The notes under the pieces are model-generated. The model did no database searches and was not told the origin of the DNA. It was given only the letters and a program-made list of their open reading frames with translations. DNA of 64,000 nt from Thiosocius sp963759055 (GTDB lineage Bacteria > Pseudomonadota > Gammaproteobacteria > Chromatiales > Chromatiaceae), in contig CAVWYD010000018.1 in the NCBI GenBank assembly GCA_963759055.1, positions 1-64,000 of the forward strand. Direction: 5' to 3'. Each line of letters starts with the position of its first letter. Position 1 is the first letter of the stretch. This document shows positions 42,698 to 52,511 of the stretch, one piece after another. The translations under genes were made by a program, and so were the position numbers.

Positions 42698-44995
42698 ATG
42701 CAAACTAATACCAAGAAGATACTGGCCGACTGGGAAGATGAGGTAAGCAAGAGTCTGGTTGAAGGGTTTCGGCAGTTGTTCGAGTCCTCCAGCCAGGTCC
42801 TGCTCGAATTTGCCGATGCAGCGGAAAATAACCGCTTGCAGCGTCTTTTTTATGACGCTCAGCGTGAGTTTTACCTCAAAGAAGAATCCATGGTCAGCGA
42901 ATTCGAACGTGGGCTGCATGAAAGCCTCTCGTCTTTTGCCGGCAACCCGAGCGGCAACACGACCCTCGGCGCAGACACGCTCAGCCTGGTTGACGTGGAA
43001 GACTACGAGCGCTCACTGGCACTGGAAACCATTGCCAAACGCACGATCGACAAGCAGTCGAACGAGCTGCACGGCCTCGCCCAACGTCTTTCCGCCCTCC
43101 TCGGTGGCCGCCCCCTTCCACTCGAGCAGATTCCCGCCAACCCGATGCAGATCATCCGGCTGTTCGACCCGGCCAGCCGAAAGCTGGAGGTCGAAAAAGA
43201 GGTCCGCCTGGTCTTCTACACGCTGTTCGACCGCTATGTGATGAGCCGTCTGGGCAACCTGTACAACGGCCTCAATCGGCGCCTGGTGGACATGGGCATA
43301 CTTCCCAATATCAAATTCGACTACAAGCGATACGGGACCGGTAGCAGCGGCTCGGAGGGTGGCTCGACCGGGGCAGCGGACGACCCGGGTGCCGCAGATG
43401 CAGCCGGGGGCCCGTACGGCGAGAGTCCTGCAGACCAGGACAATGCCGCTTTTCAACGCCTGCGACCAGCGACGCCGACATCGGCCGAGACGCTGTCGGC
43501 GATAAGTTCCCTGCTGATGGAAAAACGTCATCAGCAGGCTGTGACAGAGCAACCCCTGCATACGTCGGTCCCGATAATGCCAACGGCAGCCAATGTTGGT
43601 GAGGCGATCGCGGATATTCGAGTTCTGCAGGAAGCACCACACCCGATCCCAATACCCAGCGGTCCAGCCGGTTCGAAAGTCGCGGTGGATCCGGCCCTTC
43701 TTCTAAAGGTCAAACATGCGCTGCAGAAGCAGCGGCAGATCATCAAGAGCCTGGTAGGCAAAGACAAGCTCGACCGCAATGAAGAAGACGTTATCGACAT
43801 CGTCGGTATGCTTTTCGAGGCGATGCTGAATGAGAAGCTTCTGCCCAACGCGGTAAAAACGCTGTTGAGTCACCTGCACACGCGCTACCTGAAAATCGCC
43901 GTGCAGAGCCCGCACTTCCTCGACAACACAGCACACCCGGCGAGGAAACTGTTCGAACGCATGCTCGATGCCGGGATACGCTGGGTTCGCGAGGACAATC
44001 TCCGGTCAGGCATCTATCCGCAACTGCAGAAGACCGTCACCGAGATACTGAAGCATGAAACGCTCGACGATGAGTTCTTCGTCGAGCAGGTCGCGGAACT
44101 GGATCGGGCGGAGAAGAAGCTCGAACAGCAGTCCGCCGTGGCCGAGGACAGGACACTGGAGGCCGAACGTGGTCGCGCGCGACTGGACCAGGCAAAGTCA
44201 ATCGTCAAGAAAACGGTTGGTGATATCACCAGCGGCGTTGAGGTCGCTCCAGCTGTTACCAGCTTTTTGTCCACCACCTTCGCCGACTTCCTGACGCTGC
44301 TGCTTTTGCGTAACGACCTCGACACCGAGTCGAACGCCTGGCGCAATGCCTATGGCGTCGGCGAGGCGTTGATCGCCGCGGCTGTCTACTCGGCGAAAGG
44401 ACAGCCACTCGGCCAAGAGGTCCGAGACGATCTACTCAAACGCCTGGAAAGCACGGTCGGCAACCTGATTCCGCACCATGACCAGAATATACGTCGGGTC
44501 ATTGACGCCCTCGGCAAAACTGTCGAAAAACCCGTTCCGGCGACGGCCAAGCCGAAGAAGGCTGCAGAAAAACCCGTGCAGGACGAAAAAACATCAAAGG
44601 CTGCAAGTCAGGCAGAAACCCAGGCCAAACCCAGCGACGAACCGCCTGCGAGTGCGCCGGATGCTGAGCTGACTGAAGAACCCGAAACGCCTGTCAGCGC
44701 CGAGGATCAGAAGGTCGCCGACAAGCTCATGCGCGAGGCTGGCAATTGGTTTGTCATACAAAACACAGATGGTGAAGGTGAGCAGGCCGTAAAACTGCTC
44801 TGGGTGAATCCGCATACACGTAACATGCTGTTCGTGGACCAACACGGGGCCAAGGTTGCACTCATGCCGGCGGGTGCCGTGGCAAGAAGAATCCGCGAAG
44901 GCACCGTTCGCCCCATGCAGCAGGAAACGTCAAGCTTTGTTGCACGCTCATTGCGTCGAATAAGGCGCGCCCTTGAAGATTCCATCAGTGCCTGA
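42698..44995 (+). CDS. DUF1631-family cytoplasmic protein
   Basis: A 765-residue soluble, helical protein of the DUF1631 family of proteobacteria. The N-terminal part is helical with F-R-Q-L-F-E-S-S-S, the middle has a Gly/Ala-rich linker (about 212-245), and a second helical half contains V-D-P-A-L-L-L-K-V and I-D-I-V-G-M-L-F-E. After an Ala/Lys/Glu-rich hinge (about 610-665), the last 95 residues form a small domain (A-G-N-W-F-V-I-Q-N, then L-L-W-V-N-P) that looks PilZ-like. The next gene is a PilZ protein 18 bp later, so a cyclic-di-GMP link is likely, though no function is established. Confidence 0.85.
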   Translation: MQTNTKKILADWEDEVSKSLVEGFRQLFESSSQVLLEFADAAENNRLQRLFYDAQREFYLKEESMVSEFERGLHESLSSFAGNPSGNTTLGADTLSLVDVEDYERSLALETIAKRTIDKQSNELHGLAQRLSALLGGRPLPLEQIPANPMQIIRLFDPASRKLEVEKEVRLVFYTLFDRYVMSRLGNLYNGLNRRLVDMGILPNIKFDYKRYGTGSSGSEGGSTGAADDPGAADAAGGPYGESPADQDNAAFQRLRPATPTSAETLSAISSLLMEKRHQQAVTEQPLHTSVPIMPTAANVGEAIADIRVLQEAPHPIPIPSGPAGSKVAVDPALLLKVKHALQKQRQIIKSLVGKDKLDRNEEDVIDIVGMLFEAMLNEKLLPNAVKTLLSHLHTRYLKIAVQSPHFLDNTAHPARKLFERMLDAGIRWVREDNLRSGIYPQLQKTVTEILKHETLDDEFFVEQVAELDRAEKKLEQQSAVAEDRTLEAERGRARLDQAKSIVKKTVGDITSGVEVAPAVTSFLSTTFADFLTLLLLRNDLDTESNAWRNAYGVGEALIAAAVYSAKGQPLGQEVRDDLLKRLESTVGNLIPHHDQNIRRVIDALGKTVEKPVPATAKPKKAAEKPVQDEKTSKAASQAETQAKPSDEPPASAPDAELTEEPETPVSAEDQKVADKLMREAGNWFVIQNTDGEGEQAVKLLWVNPHTRNMLFVDQHGAKVALMPAGAVARRIREGTVRPMQQETSSFVARSLRRIRRALEDSISA

Positions 44996-45013
44996 GCAGG
45001 AGATTTATTAAAC

Positions 45014-45349
45014 GTGGACGAGCGTCGCAAGAACGACAGGATCGATGCCTACGATGTAGGTCTGACGGCTATCAACGAGATTGACGGCCAACGACTCGGC
45101 ATCATCGGCAACCTGTCGCCCGGCGGGATGATGCTTATAACGACGCGGGAACTGTATGCCGACGGCATTCTGCAATTGAAGATCGATGTGCCGGCCGAAC
45201 TCGGCTCCGGGCTCATCTCGATGGGCGTCAAGATCCTCTGGTGTACCCCGGCGAACAGCCCGCATGAGTTTTGGGCCGGGCTGGAGACCATCGATCTCAG
45301 TCCTGGTGATAGCGATTCCCTGCAAAAACTGCTCGATCGTATTGCTTGA
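45014..45349 (+). CDS. PilZ-domain protein
   Basis: A 111-residue PilZ protein, GTG start with AGGAGA about 11 bases upstream. The cyclic-di-GMP-binding arginines would be in D-E-R-R-K-N-D-R near the N-terminus, and the N-L-S-P-G-G-M strand motif matches the family's D/N-x-S-x-x-G. Coupled to the DUF1631 gene. It may read the signal made by cyclases such as the one at 17713. Confidence 0.88.
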   Translation: MDERRKNDRIDAYDVGLTAINEIDGQRLGIIGNLSPGGMMLITTRELYADGILQLKIDVPAELGSGLISMGVKILWCTPANSPHEFWAGLETIDLSPGDSDSLQKLLDRIA

Positions 45350-45400
45350 ACCACCCGATAAACGCTCGGGTTAATAACTTTACCGCCTCACCGATCCGGG

Positions 45401-46351
45401 TCAGATACCCTCGTCTGCAAAGTAGTCCGCGGCCTCTACCAGTCGGCTGCGCGTTCCGGGTTCGGTCGCTGAGTGGCCGGCGTCTGCAACAATCGAAAGT
45501 TCACTGCCCGACCAGGCATGATGCAGCTCCCAGGCGTTTTCGAGCGGGCAGATCGCATCATAGCGGCCGTGAACAATCAGCCCCGGTATGCCGTCCAGCC
45601 TGGGCGCATCCTCGAGCAACTGATTGGGGCGTAGAAAGGCGTCATTCATGAAGTAATGGCATTCTATCCGGGCCATGCTCAGCGCAACGTGTGGCTGCGC
45701 GAAATGCGCGGCCACTCGCTCATCCGGCAACAAGGTCGCAGTACGCCCCTCCCAGACAGACCACGCCTTGGCGGCTGCCAGCCGGCGAAGCTCATCCGGC
45801 CCCGTCAGCAGACGATGGTAGGCAGTCAGCATACTGTCGCGTTCGCCAGGATCAATCGGGCTGACGAAATCCTGCCAGTAGTCAGGGAAAAGACGGCTCG
45901 CGCCCTGCTGGTAAAACCAGCTGATCTCGTGTGGCCGACAGAGGAATATTCCACGCAGTATCATTGCCCTGACCCGCTCGGGGTGGGCCTGGGCATAGGC
46001 CAGTGCCAGCGTTGAGCCCCAGGATCCGCCGAACAGCAACCAGCGTTCTATGCCGAGATGCTCGCGTATCTTCTCGATATCCGCGACGAGGTCCTGCGTG
46101 GTGTTGTTACGCAGCTCCGCATGTGGCGTGGAGCGACCGGCACCGCGCTGATCGAACAACACCACCCGGTAGCGATCTGGATCAAAAAAACGCCGATGGT
46201 AGGATTCGCAACCCGCACCCGGGCCACCGTGCAGAAACAGCGCCGGCAGCCCATCGGGATCACCGACCTCTTCGAGGTAAAGCGTATGAATATCGTCCAC
46301 TTTCAGCTGCTGGCTGCGGTAGGGACGAATCTCGGGATACAAGTCTTTCAT
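45401..46351 (-). CDS. pip: Prolyl aminopeptidase
   Basis: Releases N-terminal proline from peptides in the cytoplasm. 316 residues from ATG 46351. Alpha/beta-hydrolase family S33: oxyanion H-G-G-P-G at 41-45, F-D-Q-R-G-A-G-R-S, the nucleophile Ser 110 in G-G-S-W-G-S, and the late H-G-R-Y-D (Asp) and A-G-H-S (His). A TTG seven codons upstream is possible but not needed. Convergent with the PilZ gene. Confidence 0.95.
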   Translation of the reverse strand: MKDLYPEIRPYRSQQLKVDDIHTLYLEEVGDPDGLPALFLHGGPGAGCESYHRRFFDPDRYRVVLFDQRGAGRSTPHAELRNNTTQDLVADIEKIREHLGIERWLLFGGSWGSTLALAYAQAHPERVRAMILRGIFLCRPHEISWFYQQGASRLFPDYWQDFVSPIDPGERDSMLTAYHRLLTGPDELRRLAAAKAWSVWEGRTATLLPDERVAAHFAQPHVALSMARIECHYFMNDAFLRPNQLLEDAPRLDGIPGLIVHGRYDAICPLENAWELHHAWSGSELSIVADAGHSATEPGTRSRLVEAADYFADEGI

Positions 46352-46429
46352 AGGACCGAAGTCTAACCGCAATCCAATGGTCGCGCCGCACGCCGGCTGG
46401 CTCGCGCAATCCAGTCGACCATAAAGCGA

Positions 46430-48241
46430 CTAGCCACGTCCCGCACGTTTGCGCTCGTGTTCCTTGAGGAATTTCTTGCGCAGCCTGATCTCACTCGGCG
46501 TGACCTCGACCAGTTCGTCGTTTTCGATGAACTCCAGCGCCTGCTCCAGCGTCATCTTGATCGGTGGCACCAGCGCAATGGCGTCATCCTTGCCCGACGC
46601 ACGCACATTGGTCAGCTGCTTGCCCTTGAGCGGGTTGACCACCAGATCGTTGTCGCGCGAATGTATGCCGACCAACTGGCCTTCGTAGACCTCGTCGCCC
46701 GGCGAGGCGAACATCTTGCCGCGCTCCTGCAGATTGAACAGCGCGAAACCCAGCACCTTGCCCTGGCCGTTCGAGATCATGACACCGTTCTTGCGCGGCG
46801 CGATGCCACCATGCTGCGCCGGACCGTAGTGGTCGAACACGTGGTACATCAGACCGGTGCCGGAGGTGGTGGTCATGAATTCGGTCTGAAAGCCGATCAG
46901 ACCGCGTGAAGGCACGATGTAATCGAGACGCACCCGTCCCTTGCCATCGGACACCATGTCTTTCAGGTCACCCTTGCGCTCCCCCATTGCCTCCATCATA
47001 GAGCCCTGGTGTTGTTCTTCGATATCGATCGCGACCGCCTCATACGGCTCGCTGACCTCACCGTCGACTTCGCGGAAGATAACCTCGGGACGCGACACCG
47101 CCAGCTCAAAGCCCTCGCGACGCATATTCTCGATCAGTACCGACAGGTGAAGTTCGCCACGACCGGAGACCTTGAACTTCTCCGGGTCAGTGCCCTCTTC
47201 CACGCGCAGCGCCACGTTGTGGATCAGCTCGCGTTCGAGACGATCCTTGAGCTGACGCGAGGTCAGATACTTGCCGGATCTACCGGCGAAGGGTGACGCG
47301 TTGACCTGGAACGTCATGGATACCGTGGGTTCATCGACCGACAGGGCCGGCATTGGCTCGACATGATCCGGATCACACAGGGTGTCCGAGACGTTCGGTG
47401 CCTCGATCCCGGTGATCGCGATGATGTCGCCCGCACCCGCTTCGGCCACCTCGTGGCGCTCCAGACCGTGATAGCCATATACCAACCCGATCTTGGCCTT
47501 GTAGCTCTTGCCGTCGTATTTGGTCACCACGACCTGTTGGTTGGGGCGGATACTGCCGCGGGTAACGCGGCCGACCGCAATGGCACCAACGTAACTGTTG
47601 TAGTCCAGATTGGATATCTGCATCTTCAGCGGGCCATCCGGATCAACGTCCGGTGCCGGGCAATGATCGACGATGGCCTCGAATACCGGCGTCATGTCAC
47701 CCTCGCGCACGCTGTCATCTTCAGAGGCATAGCCATTGATCGACGACGCGTAGATGATCGGGAAATCGAGTTGCTCATCGCTCGCACCCAGATTGTCGAA
47801 CAGCTCGAACACCTGGTTGATCACCCAATCCGGGCGGGCGCCCGGCTTGTCGATCTTATTGACCACCAGGATCGGGCGCAGGCCGTGCTTGAACGCCTTC
47901 TGGGTGACGAATCGGGTCTGCGGCATGGGGCCTTCCTGGGCATCGACCAGCAACAGGACCGAATCGACCATGGAGAGTACCCGCTCCACCTCGCCACCAA
48001 AGTCGGCGTGCCCCGGAGTGTCCACGATATTGATACGGTAATCTTTCCAGCGCAGCGCCGTGTTCTTGGACAGGATGGTGATGCCGCGCTCTTTTTCCTG
48101 GTCGTTCGAGTCCATCACGCGCTCGACCACGCCGAAACGATCGCCCAACGTGCCGGATTGCTTGAGCAGCTCATCGACTAAAGTCGTCTTGCCATGGTCA
48201 ACGTGGGCAATTATCGCCACGTTACGTAGATTCTGGATCAC
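46430..48241 (-). CDS. typA: Ribosome-binding GTPase TypA/BipA
   Basis: Translational GTPase that acts on the 50S subunit under stress and cold. 603 residues with G1 A-H-V-D-H-G-K-T-T, G2 R-G-I-T-I, G3 D-T-P-G-H-A-D-F, G4 N-K-I-D, then EF-G-like domains and the TypA-specific tail. GTG start at 48241. Upstream is a gene-poor gap. Confidence 0.97.
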   Translation of the reverse strand: MIQNLRNVAIIAHVDHGKTTLVDELLKQSGTLGDRFGVVERVMDSNDQEKERGITILSKNTALRWKDYRINIVDTPGHADFGGEVERVLSMVDSVLLLVDAQEGPMPQTRFVTQKAFKHGLRPILVVNKIDKPGARPDWVINQVFELFDNLGASDEQLDFPIIYASSINGYASEDDSVREGDMTPVFEAIVDHCPAPDVDPDGPLKMQISNLDYNSYVGAIAVGRVTRGSIRPNQQVVVTKYDGKSYKAKIGLVYGYHGLERHEVAEAGAGDIIAITGIEAPNVSDTLCDPDHVEPMPALSVDEPTVSMTFQVNASPFAGRSGKYLTSRQLKDRLERELIHNVALRVEEGTDPEKFKVSGRGELHLSVLIENMRREGFELAVSRPEVIFREVDGEVSEPYEAVAIDIEEQHQGSMMEAMGERKGDLKDMVSDGKGRVRLDYIVPSRGLIGFQTEFMTTTSGTGLMYHVFDHYGPAQHGGIAPRKNGVMISNGQGKVLGFALFNLQERGKMFASPGDEVYEGQLVGIHSRDNDLVVNPLKGKQLTNVRASGKDDAIALVPPIKMTLEQALEFIENDELVEVTPSEIRLRKKFLKEHERKRAGRG

Positions 48242-48326
48242 GGGGATACACCAAAGAGGTCTGCAAAAAAAGGGTGCAGATTATACCTGTGTCTGGCGCC
48301 CGGCGATATGCCGGCGACAAATCGCT

Positions 48327-48575
48327 TCAATCGCCGACCGGCCGGGTTCTGATCCGAGCCAGTGCCGAAGCCGCATCGGGATTGCCTCCATCGGCCGCGC
48401 GCTGCAGCCAGACCTGCGCTCGGGCACCGTCAGCAGGGGTACCAATCCCCGCGGCGAGCACGCCCGCAAGCACGACCACCCCGACCCGGGCACGCAGAAG
48501 AAGTCGCGCGGGTTCGTGAGGGAAAAAACCTGTGGATAACCCTGTGAACAACTTCCAGGTCCTGATGCGCCTCAC
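48327..48575 (-). CDS. Possible Sel1-like repeat remnant
   Basis: The C-terminal half of this 82-residue frame (R-A-Q-V-W-L-Q-R-A-A-D-G-G-N-P-D-A-A) fits one Sel1-type repeat; the N-terminal half is Arg-rich with a hydrophobic stretch. No ribosome site. It may be a short exported Sel1 protein or a relic. Confidence 0.3.
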   Translation of the reverse strand: MRRIRTWKLFTGLSTGFFPHEPARLLLRARVGVVVLAGVLAAGIGTPADGARAQVWLQRAADGGNPDAASALARIRTRPVGD

Positions 48576-48763
48576 AGCGGGCCCGCGGAAAAAGTGGCAG
48601 CTTGAAAATAATTCATTTATTTTTCAGCTAATTAGAGCCACAATTTGCAATTCCTGGAGACGCGAACACGATAGCGGCGTCACATTGCCCCCTGCACGGG
48701 GTGTGAATAAATCACCGGGCGTATGTTTCAATTCCGGCTGTTTTTTCCGCATGGTGATGTTTC
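48576..48763 (+). other. Gap before the 48764 gene
   Basis: A+T-rich patch at 48601-48655 likely holds a promoter for the plus-strand gene; no precise boxes can be claimed. Confidence 0.3.
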
Positions 48764-49156
48764 ATGAGCAACCCGGTCGTCGATTCCTGGCTCGAGCAGT
48801 TCGTCGCGACGGCGCTGGCACGCGACCTCGAAGGTCACATGGCGATGATATCGCACAAGGTGATGGTATTCGGGGTGCCCGGCTTCGACACCCTGGGCTA
48901 TGAAGACTGGTACAGGCAGTGCGCACACGAGTTCCCGCTGGGCCTCATCAGCGCGCTGGAGTACAGCAGGATCAAGCCACGCACCACCAGTGGTGACAGC
49001 ATTTTATTCAAATCGCTGGAGACGACCCGGACCTCGGACGGTGGCACTCTGGCGCAGGCGGTGGAGATGCTGCTGCAGCGGGATGGCGACGACTGGAAGC
49101 TGATGCAGCTGCGCATGTTGCCCGAGGATGAAGCACGCCACGACGGCCTGCTGTAA
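48764..49156 (+). CDS. SnoaL/NTF2-like small protein
   Basis: A 130-residue cytoplasmic protein with the layout of an NTF2-like cone: N-terminal helix (V-D-S-W-L-E-Q-F-V-A-T-A-L-A-R-D), a Y-E-D-W-Y-R helix and C-terminal strands (V-E-M-L-L-Q-R-D-G-D-D-W-K-L-M-Q-L-R-M). No catalytic set recognised. Ribosome site weak. Convergent with the chemoreceptor gene. Confidence 0.6.
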   Translation: MSNPVVDSWLEQFVATALARDLEGHMAMISHKVMVFGVPGFDTLGYEDWYRQCAHEFPLGLISALEYSRIKPRTTSGDSILFKSLETTRTSDGGTLAQAVEMLLQRDGDDWKLMQLRMLPEDEARHDGLL

Positions 49157-49178
49157 TACCGGACCCCTGCCGCCAATA

Positions 49179-51308
49179 TCAGGCCGTCTTGAAGGTGCTG
49201 ATCAGCTCCTGCAGGCGCGCAGCCACCGCGCCGAGTTCCGCGCTGGAGCCCTCGAGCTCTCGAGCCCCCTGATTGGTCTGTTCGGCTACCTCGCTGATCG
49301 AGACGATGGTCCGGTTGATCTCGTCGACACTGTGGCTTTGTTCGACCGCGGCCGACGCAATGCTGCCGGAGGTGCCCGAGATGGTCGAGATAGCCCGAAT
49401 GATCTCTTCCAGACTCTGACGCGTTTCGTCGGCATGTGTGACCGTATCGCGGGCCTGCTCCTGTCCGGTGCCCATAACGCTCACAGCCTGACGTGAGGCC
49501 TGCTGCAGGCTTTCGATCATGCCCTGGATCTCTTCCGTCGACTCCTGCGTCCGGCTGGCGAGGCTGCGCACCTCGTCGGCCACGACCGCAAAACCACGTC
49601 CCTGTTCGCCTGCCCGGGCAGCCTCGATAGCCGCGTTCAGGGCCAGCAGATTAGTCTGTTCGGCAATACCGCGAATCACGTCCAGCACGCCCCCGATACG
49701 ATCGCTATCCTGCTCCAGATCATGAATGACCGCAGCAGCCTGCTCGACGTCGGCGGCCAGCCGATTGATCTGGGACTGGGTGGCTGCCAAAACCGTCTGG
49801 CCACGTTCGGCTGATGCCTGTGCCGAGGTAGCCGCGTCGGCGCCCGTCTGCGCCATTTCCATGACTTCGTGCGCGGCCGACCGCATTTCGCCTGTGGCAA
49901 AGGCCACACTCTCTGTCTCTTCACGCTGACGCGAGGTCCCGGTACTGGCCTGCCGGGTGATAACGGCCATCTGCTCGGCCGCACAGGTTACCCGTTGCGC
50001 GGTGTCCGACACCTCGCTGACCGTATGACGTATCTTCGCCAGGAAACTGTTGAAGGCAAGCGCCAGACGAGCGATCTCGTCATTACCGTTGACACCCAGT
50101 TCGCGCGTGAGATCACCATCGCCGTCGGCGATCTCCTGCATGGCGGAAACCGCGGTGTTGAGCCTGTTGCTGATGCTGCGGCTGATCAGCCAGGAGACCA
50201 CGAGGCCAGTCGCCAGACCGCCGAGCAGGAGAATCCATACCAGTCCGCGGGTCGAGGATGCGAGATCCGCAAGTGCGGCACTTTGGGTGTTGATCTGTTC
50301 ACGCAGGGTGGCGACCAGCGCATGCGCCTCGCCCGAGAGATCGGCCATCAGCGGACCGATCTCGGTGCGCACCAGGTAGACATCCGTGTATGCCTTGTCG
50401 CTGCCGTGCACCTCGAACATCTGTCCGAGGGCATCCAGATACGCTACGCGTGCCACCGTCAACCGCTCCAGGGCATCGACCTGTTCAAAGGTCAGCTGAT
50501 CCGCCTCAGCAGCGGCCTGCAGGCGCTGCAGCGCCACCTGGTTCTGCTGCAGATAAAGTTCGCTGTTCTCACGCAGGGCGGCATCGCGGAATGCAATGAA
50601 ACCACGCATGCCGTTGATCACCTGGCCCCAGCTGTAACGCATATCCTGGATCGCCCGGAGCACGCCGATACGAGCCTGCAGACCCTGGACCAGCGCGGGG
50701 TCAAGCGCCGCCAGCTGGTCCGCAGAATCGTATTCGGGCTCGGACGGGATCGCGGAGTTCAGATCGGCAATGGCCTCTTCCTGCGCCTCCTGTTCCGAGG
50801 TCAGCATCTCCCCCAGCGCCTGCAGGATCTCCATGTGCCGGGGATTGAGCGATTCCTCGGCCAATGCCATGGCCGGCATGTTCCGCACATCAGACCCGGT
50901 CAATTCTAAAATTCTGGCCTCGTATCCGGAGAACTTTTCGACCTTTTCGGCGAGTGCCGAATAGCTTTCAAGTGCACCGTCGTCGCCCAAACGTTGAAGG
51001 GCAGCGCGGGCGGTATCGAGGGTGGTCGCCAGCGTGCGATTGTCCTTGAGGTAGAGCTCCTTGTGCTCCTCTTCGCCACTCTTCAGGTAGAAACCCATCG
51101 AGGCCGCGGCCTTGTTTACCTGGTTCTCAAGCTCCATCAGCGCCAAGGCCGCGGGCTGAATCTGCTCGACCACTCGAAGTGCATTTGCCTCGGTCTGGGA
51201 GGCACCCCGGAGGCCGGTCAGTGAGACCGCCAGCAAGATTAGGAGCACCAAGCCGAAGGCGGCGCCGAGCTTTTGTTTTATCGACCAAGCATCCAACAGT
51301 TTCTTCAT
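49179..51308 (-). CDS. Methyl-accepting chemotaxis protein
   Basis: A 709-residue chemoreceptor. Helix 1 (about 13-32), a large, purely helical periplasmic part of about 320 residues (twice a usual four-helix bundle, so probably bimodular), helix 2 (about 357-378), HAMP, then the signalling hairpin with the conserved tip E-Q-T-N-L-L-A-L-N-A-A-I-E-A-A-R-A-G. No CheR-binding pentapeptide ends the protein. No che genes are adjacent. The ligand is unknown. Confidence 0.95.
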   Translation of the reverse strand: MKKLLDAWSIKQKLGAAFGLVLLILLAVSLTGLRGASQTEANALRVVEQIQPAALALMELENQVNKAAASMGFYLKSGEEEHKELYLKDNRTLATTLDTARAALQRLGDDGALESYSALAEKVEKFSGYEARILELTGSDVRNMPAMALAEESLNPRHMEILQALGEMLTSEQEAQEEAIADLNSAIPSEPEYDSADQLAALDPALVQGLQARIGVLRAIQDMRYSWGQVINGMRGFIAFRDAALRENSELYLQQNQVALQRLQAAAEADQLTFEQVDALERLTVARVAYLDALGQMFEVHGSDKAYTDVYLVRTEIGPLMADLSGEAHALVATLREQINTQSAALADLASSTRGLVWILLLGGLATGLVVSWLISRSISNRLNTAVSAMQEIADGDGDLTRELGVNGNDEIARLALAFNSFLAKIRHTVSEVSDTAQRVTCAAEQMAVITRQASTGTSRQREETESVAFATGEMRSAAHEVMEMAQTGADAATSAQASAERGQTVLAATQSQINRLAADVEQAAAVIHDLEQDSDRIGGVLDVIRGIAEQTNLLALNAAIEAARAGEQGRGFAVVADEVRSLASRTQESTEEIQGMIESLQQASRQAVSVMGTGQEQARDTVTHADETRQSLEEIIRAISTISGTSGSIASAAVEQSHSVDEINRTIVSISEVAEQTNQGARELEGSSAELGAVAARLQELISTFKTA

Positions 51309-51418
51309 GGCGACCCTGTGTCGTTCTGGCAGAAAAAAGACCTAACAGTCCTATTCCGACAGGTAGCGGCGCGCGGTCTCGGGTCTTGAACGGGAAGGTA
51401 TGACGCGGGGTGGGGAAA

Positions 51419-51847
51419 TCAGGCGTCGGTGCGGCGATATGTCGTCGCAGTGGAACCGGTAAGATCCCATGAAAAGGTGCAATCGAGTTCGGATAATACG
51501 GCGATCAGGCCGCTCTCGCCGTCACTGAGGATGATCGACAAAGGGGTTCGCTTGCCAAAGCGTCGATGGCCCTGCCGGACCCAGCGCCCGGACATGCGCG
51601 GATTCATCGGATAGGTCGTGCGCAGCGCGTCGGCGATGCGCAGCAGATAGCCGGCACGGCGGAGAACCGCTGGGTCATCCGGGAGCAGCTCGGTGCCCTC
51701 GCGGAACTTGTTCAGCGCGCGCACCCGCATCTTTTCCGGCAGACACAGGATTCCCTGGATCTCGCGCGTGTCGAGCTGCCAGGAATCCAGCAGTCGCATC
51801 ACTGCCTGGGTAATCTCACTGAGGGCCTGTTGCTGCTGTTCGCTCAT
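51419..51847 (-). CDS. DUF2384 (MbcA/ParS/Xre-type antitoxin-like) protein
   Basis: A 142-residue protein with the N-terminal Xre-like helical part (A-L-S-E-I-T-Q-A-V-M-R-L-L-D) and the C-terminal DUF2384 part (P-R-M-S-G-R-W-V-R ... F-G-K-R-T-P-L-S-I-I-L). Such proteins are usually antitoxins of RES-type toxins, but no RES gene lies next to it, so it is an orphan here. GGAG nine bases before ATG 51847 decides the start. Confidence 0.75.
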   Translation of the reverse strand: MSEQQQQALSEITQAVMRLLDSWQLDTREIQGILCLPEKMRVRALNKFREGTELLPDDPAVLRRAGYLLRIADALRTTYPMNPRMSGRWVRQGHRRFGKRTPLSIILSDGESGLIAVLSELDCTFSWDLTGSTATTYRRTDA

Positions 51848-51969
51848 GAATACCACTCCGACAGGCCACTCCCCACGAATTTGCGGGGACCGAACGCTGA
51901 AACCATGTACGCTGTCCGGATATTAGCATCGATGACGGCAGAACTTTACCCCTACCCCACCGCGGCTAT

Positions 51970-52446
51970 TCAGCCGGCAAACAGGCGTTGCCACCATCGC
52001 CGCCGGCCAGCCGGCTGACGCGCAGCCTCGAGGTCGACCGGGGCGAGGCGACTGAGCACCCAGCCCGGCAGGGGTGGGTTGTCACTGTAGCCACAGGTGA
52101 CGCCGAGATTATGAGGGTCGTAGATCTTTACCATCGTCGGTGAGACGAGATCATCCGCATACACGATCCCGCAATAGTCCTCATCGTGCTCCCTGCGCAA
52201 CAACTGGTCGATCTCGTCGATAAAGCGCAGCAGATGTTCGGGATCCGCGGGCGCAGCCGGCGGCTGCTCCCCCACGGCATACAGAAACCACCCCTGTGGC
52301 TGCGCACGGACCTGCTGCCAGAGGGCGTCCAGTTGCGGCCATCGCAGAGCGGAGGTAAAGCTGCCGCGAAATGCGGCCAGGTAGGCGCTGTTGGCCGGTG
52401 TGGCTTGTGTCACTTTGACGGATTTGCTGAGTTCGGGAACATGCAC
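51970..52446 (-). CDS. Conserved hypothetical cytoplasmic protein
   Basis: About 158 residues. Core motifs: N-S-A-Y-L-A-A-F-R-G, W-F-L-Y-A-V-G-E, L-L-R-R-E-H-D-E-D-Y-C-G-I-V-Y-A-D-D, I-Y-D-P-H-N-L-G-V-T-C-G and P-P-L-P-G-W-V-L-S-R. I recall similar proteins in sulfur-oxidising gammaproteobacteria but no named family. Starts are GTG 52446 (preceded by GGTGG) or GTG 52413. Divergent from purC, 65 bp apart. Confidence 0.7.
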   Translation of the reverse strand: MHVPELSKSVKVTQATPANSAYLAAFRGSFTSALRWPQLDALWQQVRAQPQGWFLYAVGEQPPAAPADPEHLLRFIDEIDQLLRREHDEDYCGIVYADDLVSPTMVKIYDPHNLGVTCGYSDNPPLPGWVLSRLAPVDLEAARQPAGRRRWWQRLFAG

Positions 52447-52511
52447 GATAAGATGCCACCAAGTGAAGCTGGACGCTATACTTGGGCGTTTACCAAGTAC
52501 ACGGGCCAAGC

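Noticed and set aside
47363..48181. 272-residue plus-strand frame
   Set aside because: Antisense shadow of typA.
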